Shown: piece by piece, positions 10,976 to 45,411 of the stretch
Numbering within the stretch: the first letter of the stretch is position 1
Layout of the letters: each line of letters starts with the position of its first letter
Assembly: GCF_004027225.2 (NCBI RefSeq)
Contig: NC_044301.2
Location: 27,546,612 to 27,610,611 of the forward strand
Direction of reading: 5' to 3'
Source of the DNA: Strigops habroptila
Taxonomy: Eukaryota > Chordata > Aves > Psittaciformes > Psittacidae
Length of the DNA: 64,000 nucleotides
Notes under the pieces: model-generated
Seen by the model: only the letters and a program-made list of their open reading frames with translations
The model's database searches: none
Told to the model about the DNA's origin: nothing
Program-made: the position numbers and the translations under genes

Positions 10976-13496
10976 CCCTTATCACAGGAGTTGGAGTAAA
11001 ATCAGCTCTTCCACTCCATCTGGGAAGCTGCTCACCAAAGACTGGAGCAACAACTTAGGACTATAATCCTTGTTGTTTTCTGTTTCAATTCACGCAACTG
11101 TTCCTCCAGGACTGAAGTAGGTTTTCCATCCTGCTTTCTCATGTCTTCTCTGTGACCCTGCAGATAAAACCATAGGGTGGCCCAGGGCATGTACCTCCTA
11201 TATCTTCTCTCTTGGGAAAGAGGGCGCCTTCTCTTTATAGATGAGACGCAGGTTGATGCAAGTGGGGAGCTGGATAGATAAGATCATCTTTCAATTGATT
11301 CACCTCCTGGGACAGTTTTTCCACAGCTGAAACAATGGAAGGGGTAAGATTGTCTTCGAACTCTCGGAGTTGATGAGTCACTTCATCCACTCCAGGTCAT
11401 TGATGCCAATGACTGGGCATATGATGATGGCGCTCTCTGTGTAAGTTTCCACCACATGGGTCGTGTACCTTCAACTTCATCTGTATCTACAGGTGAATTC
11501 CCAGCATCTGGCGTACAATAGATAATCTCTAGAATGCCTGATTCCCTCAGGGACTGGATGCCTCTCTCTATTGTGGTCCAGTTGGCTCAGAGACTCATAA
11601 CATCGTCCTTGTAGGGAAACCTTTCCTTGACAGCTGCCAAGAGCCACCTCCAAAGGCTGAGGGCTCGTTTCTCTTTTGCAAGTGCTTTGTCAATTCCTCC
11701 TTCCTTAGCAAGTGATCCCAGCTGCTTGGTTTTCCTACCTTCTAGCTTGTGACCATTGGCCCCATTGTCCCAGCATCAGAGCAACCACGAGACGATGTGC
11801 TCCCCTGGAAGACGGCTGAAATTTTTTCTCATATTCTGCAGCTCAGTCGAGGTCCAGGACTGAGAAGTTACCTTTCCTCTTCCTATTTCTCTGATTCATG
11901 TATTAATAACTCTTGTACAGATGCCATCCCCTGTACTCAGTGCATTGGGTCTTCATCTTTCTTCACTGCATGGGTTGCTTGTTGTGGCTGTCTTTTGCTT
12001 TTCCCCTTGCTTACAGGGGCAACCCATATTGGCACGGTTTGATCGTTTGGTTTACCTGCAGCGTCTTTCACTGTAGCTGGAGTGGCTGCAGCGTCTTTCA
12101 CTGTGGTTGGAGTGGCTGCAGTGTCTGTCACTGAGGTTAGAGTGGCTGCATTGTCTGTTGGGGTTGGTGTAGCTGCTGTGCTTGGGGGTTGAGTAGCTGC
12201 ATTGTCTGTTGCTTTGCCATCAGATCCAGAGCCATAATTTTCTAAAGATGCTCTGTAGGCATAGGCCAAACCCCAGCACACTGCAGCAAGTTGTCCCTCT
12301 TTGGTATTGCCAGAATGACAGCACACCTCTTCTAACTGTTCTGCTATTTTTTCCCAATTTTGCACTTGTTCAGGGGTCAAATTCCAAAGCACTGGAGGGG
12401 CCCACTGGCCCAGGTGCTTATCCATATGATCCCACACCCCCTGCCACTCATGACTGTCCAGCCTTGGGGAAGATCTCTTGGTGGTCCTCTTCTATCTTCA
12501 TCTAACTCTAGACAAGACCCGAGCCTGACCCTGCTTAACTTTTGAGATCAGACAAAAGAGTGTGTTCTCAGGGCGGTATGGCCATGGGTAAAACATACGC
12601 TTTATGTGTGGCAAGATGCTGATCCCCAGCAAAAGCAGCAGGCAGGTTTCAAGGGCATCCAAAGGACATCCAAAACTTTTAGAATTCTCAAATGCTGCTG
12701 TAAATAGCCTGGTGGGGGAGTGGGGGGTGTGAGGGAATGTCTCCTTCATAGGTTGAGCCCCCAAGGAGAAAAAAAAAAACAAAAAAACAACGCGTAATTG
12801 CTAAAAATTCCATTATATTCCTCTCCACACTGAGACCACAAGCCAGACCAGTTTCATGATCCATGATTCAATTGTATTACAAGTCATTACCATGAAGTAC
12901 AGCAAATCGAGATCCTTAGCCCAGGCCCATCAGCTGATAAACACTAAAACAGCAAATACTGGCTGTAAGTAAGGTACGACATGCTGAAACTCTGAGATCA
13001 AGCACAACAACTCTGAGAGCCAATAAATCAGCATTGTGACGAGTGACTATTAATCCCGAAACAATGAATGCTTATCACAAATATGTTTAGACACACTCTG
13101 GTCAGATCTGTCGTTATCTCAAACCTTCATGCCCCACGTTGTTCACTACAAAGAACTGTCGTGGTTTAAGCCCAGCCAGTAACTCAGAACCACGCAGCCA
13201 CTCGCTCACTCCCCCCCTTCTTCCTCCCCCTGCTCCCGGAGGGATGGGGAGGAGAATTGAAAGAATCTAACTCCCATGGGTTAAGATCAGGTCAGTAACT
13301 AAGTGCCCTGGGTTCAGCTATAGCAGTCATTTTTCTCCTTCTTAGTAGCTGGTGCAGTGCTGTGTTTTTTAACTTTCAGCCTCGGAACAACACTGATAAC
13401 ACCGATGTTTTTAGTTGTTGCTCAGTAATGCTTACTCTGACCAAGGACTTTCTTAGAAGGAGAAAAAAAATGACTGCTACAGCTGAACCCAGGACA
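10976..13496 (-). mobile_element. ERV3: truncated ERV1 relative (LTR, PBS, gag)
   Basis: On the minus strand this has a rearranged LTR (13,496-13,157), a PBS-like site ending in AACGTGGGGC at about 13,131, and a gag-like region matching ERV1 and ERV4 down to 10,976. There it is cut by the ERV1 LTR end. Pol is missing. A 166-codon minus frame at 11,937-12,437 carries the Thr/Ala/Pro repeat segment (ATQPPSTAATPTP and following), ending in PVSKGKSKRQPQQATHAVKK. Confidence 0.8.
11937..12437 (-). pseudogene. ERV3 gag fragment with Thr/Ala/Pro repeat array
   Basis: The longest open stretch of ERV3 starts MWDHMDKHLGQWAPPVLWNL and passes through about 6 imperfect T/A/P-rich units into a lysine-rich tail. 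ERV1 and ERV4 have the same order with different numbers of units. It is part of a longer, broken gag, so probably not functional. Confidence 0.65.
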
Positions 13497-13675
13497 CAAC
13501 TGAACCACATAACTTAATGTCATCAGCAAACTTGCTGAGGGTGCACTCAATCCCCCATCAATGTCACTGACAGTGATGTTGAACAGGATTGGTCCCAACA
13601 CCGATCACTGAAGGACACCCCTCGTTACCAGTCTCCAGTTGGACATTAAGCTGTTGACCACAACGCATTCTCAGC
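13497..13675 (-). mobile_element. CR1 LINE fragment (RT region)
   Basis: The minus-strand sequence matches the CR1 RT segment around the F-ADD motif and the [13 protein letters not shown] box: complement of ATGTTGAACAGGATTGGTCC and TCAGCAAACTTGCTGAGGG. It is old and frame-broken. Confidence 0.75.
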
Positions 13676-15214
13676 CTCATATCTGAGGGTAGAAAACATT
13701 TTCAATAAGGTATTTTCATTAGATGACATTTTCAAGACTGCCTTTTCCTTCACATCTCCTCCCCAGACCGAGGGGATACTGACAGGAAGCAGCCCCACAG
13801 CACACCTCCCATGCCCCATGGGCCCCCTGAGCACCTCAAGCTGGACAGCTCCAGCATAGCCTTCACTTCTGCAGCTGGGCCTTCAGAGGCAGCAAGAAGT
13901 GGCACAACCAAAACTACTTCTCCCTTACAGGTACAGGAAAACAGCCGCCAAGGACTCAACAACCCCCAACCAACACCCCTAGCACAGTGCAGGGGAAACC
14001 ACATACCCCACCACAGGGGAGGCACGTGGGGGGCGGGTGGGGTGGGCTGGGCTGCTGTGCTAGCAGTGCCTTCCTGGGAGCTCCACAAACTAGCTCACAG
14101 CTTTACAGTAACATCATTCCCCTCACACGCATTTGCCTTTTCTGGCTGTGCAACAGTTGATAACTCATGCACCAAAAAGGGGGAAAAAAAAAAGTTTTCT
14201 AGAAATCTTAAGATATAACGTACAGAAACATGCACCTAAACAGTGAATGCTGCTTACAGAACCCATGCCTTAAGGGCTACATTTCAACCACAGCGGTTTC
14301 TGTACATAGCAGTCAGTCTTTAAAAAACAGGCCCCCATAAAGAATAAATTGTTTCAGTTTGTACAATCTGTATTACTAAACTATTTTTGTAGTACAAGTA
14401 TAATGACTATTGTGCTATCAGTATTCCCCCTACATCCCTCCCCTAGCAGAAAACCCCAGCACAGTCCTCCTCAGGAGACTGGCAGCTTTTCAGCAGTAGG
14501 TCAAGTAGGGGAAAGAGGGGTGAGGACAGAGGCAAAGACCCAAACTCACAGCTCCTTTTACAGCAAAATTCCCTTAAGGCTCATATCAGATCATACATGG
14601 CTGGTTTTAAGGAAACCTTAAAAAGCCCTACTAAAGCTACAGCAGTGCTCAACTTCTTTGTAAGACTAGGTTTGCTTCTTAAAAGATGCGGATCATTAAA
14701 AACAAAAAAACCCCAACCCAACCAACCAAACACCACCACAGTATTCTCTAGTATATTGACATTTATGCAGCTTTCCTCCCCCATAAGATTTAAAAAACAC
14801 AACCCCACAAACCACCTGCACATACACAATGTAGACATGCATAGATGAAAAAAAAAAAAAAAAAAAAAAAATCCTACACCCATGTTTTTTTCCTAATTCA
14901 TTTGCATTTTTTTCTAATGCATTTTTCTAGGTTGCCAATTTCTCTATATAACTTATGCTCATGCCTTTCCCAAGGAAGTGCCAATTCACTAGGAAAACTG
15001 CCATACTTGTTGCCCTAGACAAAAGCAGGTATTGGGTGTTTTCTAAGGATTGATCTGCTAAGGAGGTCACCTCTTACCTCCTTGACCTTTCCTATTACAT
15101 TTTAAGTGTAACTCCTTATTGTAACATGAATTACCCCATACAGTTCGAAAAGATGAGAAAACTATAGTGTTCTAGACAACCCCCTCCAAAGTGAAAGAAT
15201 CCACTTAATCTGGA
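13676..15214. other. Non-coding DNA downstream of HNRNPK
   Basis: I find no supported gene here. There is a GC-richer patch (13,740-14,100), an A-run at about 14,849-14,871, and an A/C-rich tract at 14,700-14,745. A plus-strand frame at 13,811-14,218 (135 codons) has no recognisable domain. Part of this may be extended HNRNPK 3' UTR or a neighbouring transcript. Confidence 0.5.
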
Positions 15215-16561
15215 TCGATCACATTCAGATTTATAAATTTTTATTTAGGAAGCGAAATTAAAACCTGTAAACTATAAATACAAATGCCAAGTTATTACAT
15301 GAAATATCCAGATCTTTTTTTAATTTCTCACAAATATTTCCTATGGAATTCAACAAACAGGGAAACCAAACAATTTTACATTTCATTAATGATATATCAA
15401 TTGCTATTTTTAACATTGTTCTTTGCATTAAGCAAGCTGTCTAGAACCAGGGCTATTTAACCCACTGTTAACTCAGTGGCATCACAAACTTTTTATTTAT
15501 ATACTGTCACCAATATGTATATATGCATTGCAAAGAGGACCAAAAACTTGCATAAACCTGCCAAAATTCGCACAATGTTTGCATTAGTATTTTTGTACCT
15601 TTTCCCTTTTCCCAAATAGCAAAGCTGAGCCACTGTTTTTACACTGTTTCTTTTATTTGCCAAAACCCATGTAACTCCATCTACATTAAAGAAGCAAGCT
15701 TAACAGAAACTTTCATTTACACATTTTCTTGGGGGGGTGGGGTGGGGTGTGTGTGCATATCCATTTTAGATATTACCTTATGTATATTTAAAAAAAAAAA
15801 AAAAAAAAAAAGACCACCAGTAACAGGTTCACTAAATTTATTTAAAAACCATAAAATATATCTTAAAAAAGAGCATTACATTCTGCACACTGTTCTCAAA
15901 GGATGCCAGGGACATGTGGACAACCAGTCTTCTCCCCTCTTCAAAAAAACCAAACAAAAACCAAAAAACAAACCAAAAAAACCCCCCACAACCACAAAAA
16001 ACAAACAACAAAACAAAAAACAACCAACCACAAACCAACCCCCCACCAAAAAAAAACAACCAAACAACCCCAAAAAACCCAAACACACACAAATAACCAA
16101 CACCACACCCCCACACCACCCCAAACAAAAACAAAAAAAAAAAACAAACAAAAAAAAAAAAAAAACAACACAAAAAAACCAAACAACAAAAACAACACAA
16201 CCACCCCAACAACCCAACCCAATGTACATAAAGCGGGGCCTTCACAATAGTTACAGAAAACCCATTATAATTTACCACCACCAACGAACAAAAATAAAAT
16301 CCACTCTCTGCTGCTGTTTCAAAATCTCAGCGCTAGTCTTTTGTGGCCTTTCCCTCCCTCCCTCAAATATTTGTAATGAATTAAAATATTACATCTGGTG
16401 AACAGCAGATTCCACTACATCTCAAATGCAGAACATATATGAAGCAGAGGAATGTTGGCTTTTTAAACAGAAGAAGGTATTTAAGAGAGGGGAAAAAAAA
16501 TTTTTTTTTAAGAAAAAAAAAAAAAAAAAGGGTGCAGGACTCCTTCAGATCTTCACTAGTC
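15215..16561 (-). other. HNRNPK: HNRNPK 3' UTR (predicted)
   Basis: This lies downstream of both HNRNPK stop codons and shows no coding frame. Minus-strand AATAAA hexamers occur at about 15,838 and 15,240; the second is followed by AATTTATAAATCTG and is my choice for the distal end. The UTR contains a C-rich tract (transcribed strand) at 15,731-15,749, a poly-T run, and a long T/G-rich tract at 15,943-16,210. The 3' end is inferred, not shown. Confidence 0.55.
15943..16212. repeat. A/C-rich low-complexity tract
   Basis: About 270 bp are made almost only of A and C on the plus strand (AAACC/AACCA-like words; T/G on the HNRNPK RNA). Long open frames on both strands here are composition artefacts. 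Confidence 0.9.
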
Positions 16562-39123
<22,562 letters not shown>

Positions 39124-40139
39124 TACCTCTTATTCTTAGGTGTGCAGATAAAACCTGTTGCAGAACAAAAAAGAGACAGTACACCTATTTTGGGCATGCG
39201 TGTGGGGTGTAAACTGTACATTGCACTGAAGGGAAAAAACAAAAAGATATACCCACTTCTAGAACTTACCAGTTTTATATATGCTTGCAGAGCAAAACTC
39301 AAGTGTTCTGGGCAGGATCAAAACCCAACAGCCTACTGCTTCAGAAGCCTATGAAAACAGCATATACCAGGCTCTGTTCACTTACAGGTCTGATTCTCGC
39401 TATAACTAAAAATGGGGGTTTGACCCAAGTTTTTGCTGCAAAGCTTTTCTTTATAAATGAGAAAACATAACAAGGCCAAACACATCACTAAGAGAAGAAA
39501 TAACAATAAAGTCTGTAAACTTACAGATAAACAATCACAGTTTGAACAACTAGGGACTTGCTCAGTTTTCAAATATTTGCTAGTTTTAAGCAATCACGTT
39601 TACTGATGATTTTCAGGTATTTAATGTGAACAATTATCTAGTTCCCATTTTTATAATGTTATATAATACATATCTTGAATTTCCTTTTTCAGAGACACTG
39701 TATCAATCTGCTTATTGTTTAAACAATTTAGAGTAAAATTATTATAATCACCAGCATTAATTTTATAAGTTCTTTATCAACTCACTAGCAGACATTCTAT
39801 CATGCCTTCCATTCAATATAACTTATGAACAAAAAGAAATTACACAAACCAAACTAGAAAAATTCTGTTAAAATACCACACTGCAGTTATGTATAACCTC
39901 TGCATACATGCACAAAGAATCTCAAAAGCAACTGAACTTTTTTGATTTTGTGAAACAGGTACCTCTTTCAAGATCTATTTTTTTTTTAAGTTTACATGAG
40001 AATATTTGTAAAACACATTACAAATCCAAGCAAAAAAAATTTGCACCTTATTCTCTTAAAGAAAAAAAAAATCATTTGCACAGATAACAGCCAAAGAATG
40101 CTATTTTCCCCCTTGGATTCTGGAAGTATTCAAAAAACA

Positions 40140-40244
40140 CGTACGAGGCCCTCAGTGACATGGTTTAGTGGTGGTCTTGGCAGTCCTGGGGTAATGGTTG
40201 GACTTTATGATCTTAAAGGTCTTTTCCAACCTAGTTAATTCTAT
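40140..40244 (+). mobile_element. Old CR1 3' end
   Basis: GACATGGTTTAGTGGTGG..., then GGTTGGACTTTATGATCTTA and CTTTTCCAACCTAGTTAATTC, match the diverged 3' UTR of CR1. The terminal octamers are eroded. Confidence 0.75.
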
Positions 40245-40359
40245 AGGACAAGACGCTCTCAGTTACCGCGCTGTTGTGTAAATCGAGTTTGCAGAATTAA
40301 ATTGACTAACGTAATGATTTTAAAAACATCGAAAATATAAAACGGCCATAGACATGAAT

Positions 40360-42310
40360 AGAGGGCTAGGAGATGACGGCGCGTCTCTAACCCACTCCCT
40401 CCGGGACGAACGGCCCTTTCCACCTGGACACCTCCCCTTCCACAGCCTACGCGCAAGTCGCGCCACGGTCTGCTCGGACTCACGTTTACCTTTATTTCTT
40501 GCACGGCTTCCACCGCCCGCTACCGCAGAGCGCTCGGAAACCCAGCTCATACCCTAGGCGGACGGGGCAGCGTTACATAACCCCCGCAGGCCGAGGCCCA
40601 CCTCTGCGGTGGCGGGGACCAGGGGAAATGGCGGCTGTTGTAATGGCGCCTACCCACTGCTAGGCGGAGCTGGGAGCCGAAAAACCACCACGCGGTCACC
40701 AGATTTCCCCCGCTTTACCCAGATAGACACAAAGGAGGCACTCGGTGGCCCCGACCCGAGCTCAAGTGGGGCCGACAGAGAGCAACGGCCCCGCCACAAG
40801 AACTCCGCCATTGCCCCTAAAAGCAGGCCCTACTGCAGAGCGCTCCCCAGTTGGTTTGGCACGGCTGCTTCTGCACAGGCAGAAGCTGAGAGCGCCCTCC
40901 CTCCTCTTCTTCCTCTCTGCTCACCATAATTCCAAAAACTCGCCCCATGCAGTTACCCATTCACCCGGCCTTAGCACGTATCCGACAGTGCAGCCGGCCT
41001 TCACCACATCTCCACTCCGGGGGCCGCATCGTTTGGGCCACCATGCCCGCAATAAGGTCGCTGAGGTACGATGGTTGCTTGCAGAGACACAGATCACCCT
41101 TTTCGCCCTTCTCCTGAGAACAGATGGGCCCTCTTGGGCCCACAAGTTGCGCCAAGCCACTCTACATTAGCTAAGGAGTCACTCCCGGCCCCCTCCTTCT
41201 CCACACAGCAGTTCCACCCCCCCCCCCGCCAGCAGGGAAGAGCGCTGTCCCTACGGGAGCCCACAAAAATCCTGAGGCCTATCAGCGACTCAGGCCTCCC
41301 ACGTTACTATGTCACCGCAGCATCGAGAGGGGCGCGATCAACAGCTCCGCTTCCCTCGGCCCAACTTAGCCCCCCCCCAGCACGCACACAACACATCCCA
41401 TCAGCTACGCGCGCAAACCGCGCTTACCTACACCCACCACGTATGAAAGAAAAAAGTGAACAGTTCCTACCGCCAACACACACACCTCCCAGCACCTCCA
41501 GATGACTGGCCCAGCCACCTCCTCTCCTCCCCCTCGTGGGGACCCACTGCAGCCCCATTGGGCAAGACAGCTGCCTGTCAGGACAGAGATAGCCTCTAGT
41601 TCGCCCCGCCCTCCGTGTGGACCATAGTAAGACAAGGCCTCAGTATAATGGGGGGGGGGGGGAAGAGCGATTTCTCCTGCATTGCTACAGTGTGCTTAAG
41701 TTGGTTATTTGTTTTACTTGCCTGATAGGAGCTACGAGAAGAGGGGTAACAACAGTGGAGACAATGGAAGGCGGTAAAGGAGAGCGAGAGGGACTGCAAG
41801 GCTTGTTTGTGTGTGTGTGTGTGTGTGTGTGAAAATGGCGTCTGCGAGCACTGCGCCTTGTGCTTGTATCCTAACATTGGAGAAGGCGGGGCAGGATTCT
41901 TGCAGTGCTTAAAGGCGTACGTGGTTCCACGCTGCCTATTGGCTGTTGGGTTGTGTAGGGGTTTTGGGGGACTGTGTCCAGAGAACAGATGTATTTTTTT
42001 CTTCCTTCCCACCCACAACTTGGGTGAGCGGAGGCGGGTTGCCCTGCTGGTTCTACCAGTTCATTTAGCACCACCCCTGTCCTGAGGGTAGGGTGCGGGG
42101 GAAGGGGCTTGGGCTCTAGTCAGCTTGTTTGAGGAGTAGGGAGGTATGCGTCCCCTACCTGATGTGACTCTGGTGGGGCGGGCCATTTCCCCTCGGCGTC
42201 CATCGCTGTCTCCACTGCAGCTAGTCGGTGCCTGCAGGGATGCGGGGCGACAGCTGGCCTCGCTGCCCCCGGGGGTCATGGCACAGGATAGCAGCACGAA
42301 GCGGTTGACA
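40360..42310. promoter_or_regulatory. HNRNPK: CpG island / HNRNPK promoter region
   Basis: This is a GC-rich region with frequent CG dinucleotides. It contains a strong minus-strand donor (TGTAG/GTAAGCGCG) at 41,423-41,428, marking a likely first non-coding exon from about 41,428 to roughly 41,600. An inverted CCAAT lies at about 41,557 and YY1-like AAATGGCGGC at about 40,626 on the plus strand. A second possible minus donor (AAAG/GTAAAC) is at 40,484-40,490. In other vertebrates RMI1 starts divergently next to HNRNPK; no RMI1 coding exon is visible in the window. Confidence 0.7.
41804..41831. repeat. (GT)n microsatellite
   Basis: About 14 GT units lie in the promoter flank, followed by AAAATGGCGTCTGCG, a YY1-like motif. 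Confidence 0.9.
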
Positions 42311-43088
42311 GGCTGCGCAGCCGAGATGAGAAACTTCTAATAAACAGCGTGATGTTCTGGTCCTTACCTTATAGGAGGCCCACGGATTTAGACCTATCGA
42401 TGAGTAAACAAATGGATTATTTCTCTTAAGTAACTGTATGTGTTTTTTTCTAAATGGTGGAGTTTTGGGGAGAACTTTAAGGCACGGTATTTTTTCTTAG
42501 CTGCAGGTTATACCATCAGAAGACAAGCCTTGTGTTTCTTAACTATTCTTACAGTAATTTTTCTTTGGTGTAATTCTGAAGGGAGGTTGAGCTCCATGCT
42601 CATCCCCCTTAAGGGCATAAACAGGTTCCAAATGCAGTTACACAAACGTGTATAGCTACTTCCAAAACTAACAAGGAGCTAGAGCTTATTAACCACTGAT
42701 GTTCTTAAGAAAGTGACCATGAAAACTTGGTACTATTGCAGCCAAACCACGGACTGGATTTCTTGATAACACTGATGTTTCAGGCTAGCCTTCTGTTGTC
42801 AGTTCCAAAGCTTTAATTGTGTTAAAGTGTAAAAATTGCCCCTGCATACAAATACTTACAGATCCCAACTTGTTTGTATTGTAAATAGGGCTTCTCACTT
42901 GTGTTCTTAACAGTGCTAATGAGATGGGAGAATAACTTCTTGGGTCAATTTCTAAAGTAGACTGGGTATGAAAAACAGCACTGATGGGAATAAAAAAAAA
43001 AAAAAACACCACAAAAAAAACCCCCGAAAAACATTGGAGAAGAGCCTTTCTTCTTCTAGTTATTATATGTTCTCTTTTCATCCACAGC
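42311..43088. other. Non-coding flank, no gene seen
   Basis: This is unique-looking sequence without a supported gene. There is an A-run with A/C tract at 42,989-43,030. Confidence 0.5.
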
Positions 43089-43781
43089 TGTCATGGTTTA
43101 AGCCTAGCTGGCAATTAAGTACCATGCAGCCACTGGCTCACTTCCCCTGCTGCCAGTGGGATGGGGAGGAGAATTGGATGTGGGGAACCTGGGTTGAGAT
43201 CAGAACAGTTTTATAGTTGAAATAAAGTAACACATAATAATAAAAGGAAATAAAGAGGGAGAAAGGAATACCACCACCACCCCTCCCAAAAAAACCCCAA
43301 AAAACCTCCCACAAAAACACCCCCCCCCAAAAACCCCCCACAACCAACCCCCCCCAAAAAAAACCAAAAAAAAAAACCCAAAAAAACCCAAAACAAAAAC
43401 AAACAAACAAAAAAAAAAAAAACCCCAAACAACAAACCAAATGACAAGTGATGCTGACTGATGCCCAACCTGTCCCCAAGAAGCAGTCAGCCCCTTCTGG
43501 CTAAATTCCCGCGAGTTTATATACTGAGCATGATGTTCTATGGTATGGAATATCCCTTTAGCCAGTTTAGGTCAGCTGCTCTGGCTCCCTTGCGGCTTCT
43601 TGTGCACCTCCTCACTGGAGAGCATGAGAGACTGGAAAGTCCTTGGCTAGGGTAAGCACTGCTTAGCAACAACTAAAACATCGGTGTGTTATCAGCATTA
43701 TTTTAAGACTAAAGCCAAAACACAGCACTGCACCAGCTACTAAGAAGGAGAAAAATGACTGCTACAGCTGAACCCAGGACA
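43089..43781 (-). mobile_element. Solo LTR related to ERV1, with 5-bp target duplication
   Basis: On the minus strand it starts TGTCCTGGGTTCAGC and ends AAACCATGACA. It is flanked by ACAGC on both sides (43,084-43,088 and 43,782-43,786), a 5-bp target site duplication. It is longer than the other LTRs because an A/C-rich expansion sits at 43,262-43,440. Confidence 0.88.
43262..43440. repeat. A/C-rich low-complexity tract inside LTR
   Basis: About 180 bp of A/C sequence lie where related LTRs have only a short AT-rich segment (the TTATTATTATTA stretch). It therefore expanded after or during LTR evolution. Confidence 0.85.
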
Positions 43782-43786
43782 ACAGC

Positions 43787-44204
43787 AAAAGGATTTCAGA
43801 TCTATACTTCCAATTGAATTAACAGGAAAAGATGAAAAAAGAATGCTTGTAACATACAGGAAATCTATTTTTTGGCATGTTAATAATTACTAATTGTTTT
43901 GAACCCACAGCCAACCTTATTCATTATCTCTTAATGTTTACTAGTCTAACCTGGTAAATACTACAACATAGTCAAATACTTGTATTCCAAATATGTTGTG
44001 CATGTATACTTATGTTTGCCTTAATTTAGATGGTTTTAATTTTTGCTTTTAGAATGACAAAGTATAAATAAATGAAAACTTGATCCCCCCCCAATAATGT
44101 AAAATTGGTAGTTGAAAGAGGAGGGGGTTTTGATTGGACTGTCAGTATCATCTTTTCTTCATACAAATAATAGCTGTTAGACCATGGAGAACTTCTCTAA
44201 GAGA
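43787..44204. other. AT-rich DNA, no gene seen
   Basis: I find no recognisable feature here. Confidence 0.5.
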
Positions 44205-44560
44205 CTTTCATTATTGTCATCCCCCCCCCCCAGTACCTCCCATTTTAGTATCATCAGCAAACTTGACAATAGTGCATTCAACTCCTGCATCCAGATCATT
44301 GATAAATATATTGAACAGAACTGGCCCTAGAATTGAGCCCTGAGGAATGGCACTGGTGACCACTCACCAGCCAGATGGAGCCCCATTCACTACGACCCTT
44401 GGAGCCCTGCCCTTCAGTCAAGTATTCGCCCAGTGCAATGTGTACCTGCTCATCTCACAGTTGGACAGCTACATCCACTGTGGCTTCAGACCCATATACC
44501 TACAGAGGATACCACTGAGTCTGAAGCACCTTGGACCCTGGTGACTCAGAAAACCAGGGT
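44205..44560 (-). mobile_element. Old CR1 LINE fragment (RT region)
   Basis: The minus-strand sequence resembles the conserved RT boxes (complement of GTATCATCAGCAAACTTGAC and ATATTGAACAGAACTGGCCC), with more divergence than the other copies and no intact frame. Confidence 0.75.
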
Positions 44561-44710
44561 TCCAACTTGACCTCCACCCTCCAGATCAATAACAGATATG
44601 ATGCTTTAAAGGCTTTAGCTATCCATGAGTAAGGACAACAAGGAGAACTTGTACCAGCAGTGCATTGTGGTTACCATAAAAAGAAATGTCGAGTGATCAT
44701 AGTGGGCAAC

Positions 44711-45400
44711 TGTAATGAACGGGAACCTAGCTGAGAGTTGATTCCCTCTCATGACTGAGAGACATAACAAAGTATATTTTTTGTCAAAGTGTATTTTGTA
44801 GAGTATATATGTTTATGTACATCATGACTGTTTTTCGGAAAGAGACAGGAAAACATAGGTGTGCAGCTGTTCTATGACCTTCATACTTTGCTGCAGTGGG
44901 GCACCTGGCCAACACTCAGTGTGGACAACAGTGAGATCATGAGAAACTGGGCCCTACGAGTAAACAATGACAGATCTGGCATAAAGCCATTTGTTTTTCT
45001 AAGGGTATAAAAGCAGGACCCTCTTGTGGCTGAATCCGAAGTCACATGGCTGGACACACTGTGTAGGAACTTTCCCAGTTACCTGAGACTCCTGGCATCG
45101 GCTGCAACGGGGCTTCCCAGCTTGAAGTGTGGGCCTGGATGATGATTCAGTGGTAATTGGTGATGTGTTTCTTCTTAATCTGTTCTCTCTATGCAGTGAT
45201 GATTTGATGAATAGCTAATTTTCCTCTGTACTTTACAAAAAAGCGAATCAGAGATATAAGTACTTATTTACTATATATAGAGAGATATAGACCTGATTCA
45301 CATTAGTGTGCTTGTTTGCTTTGGTGTGCTTATTCACTTCAGTGTTCTTGTTTAATAAACTGTGCATGTTATACAGCTAGTGTGTGGTTGTTTTGTGGCA
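44711..45400 (+). mobile_element. LTR-like element, family not recognised
   Basis: This 690-bp block starts TGTAATGAAC and ends TTTTGTGGCA. It has a TATA box (GGGTATAAAAGCAGG) at about 45,003 and a polyadenylation signal (TTTAATAAACTG) at about 45,350, about 45 bp from the end, as in a U3-R-U5 LTR. I see no target duplication, so the exact ends are uncertain. Confidence 0.5.
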
Positions 45401-45411
45401 TACCCTGCCTG

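Noticed and set aside
13811..14218. 135-codon plus-strand frame downstream of HNRNPK
   Set aside because: No domain, no Kozak-supported start, and composition like random GC-rich DNA; kept as non-coding.
15742..16401. Long open frames on both strands (219 and 148 codons)
   Set aside because: They run through a pure A/C tract; the proteins are only K/N/P/T/Q or F/V/G/C repeats, and the region lies in the HNRNPK 3' UTR.
40609..41505. Several 100-145-codon frames in the CpG island
   Set aside because: GC-rich DNA has few stop codons; the frames overlap on both strands and show no recognisable protein.
41835..41910. Short ATG frame (MASASTAPC...) with good context on the plus strand
   Set aside because: Only about 25 codons before a stop; more likely part of a YY1-type motif than a gene.
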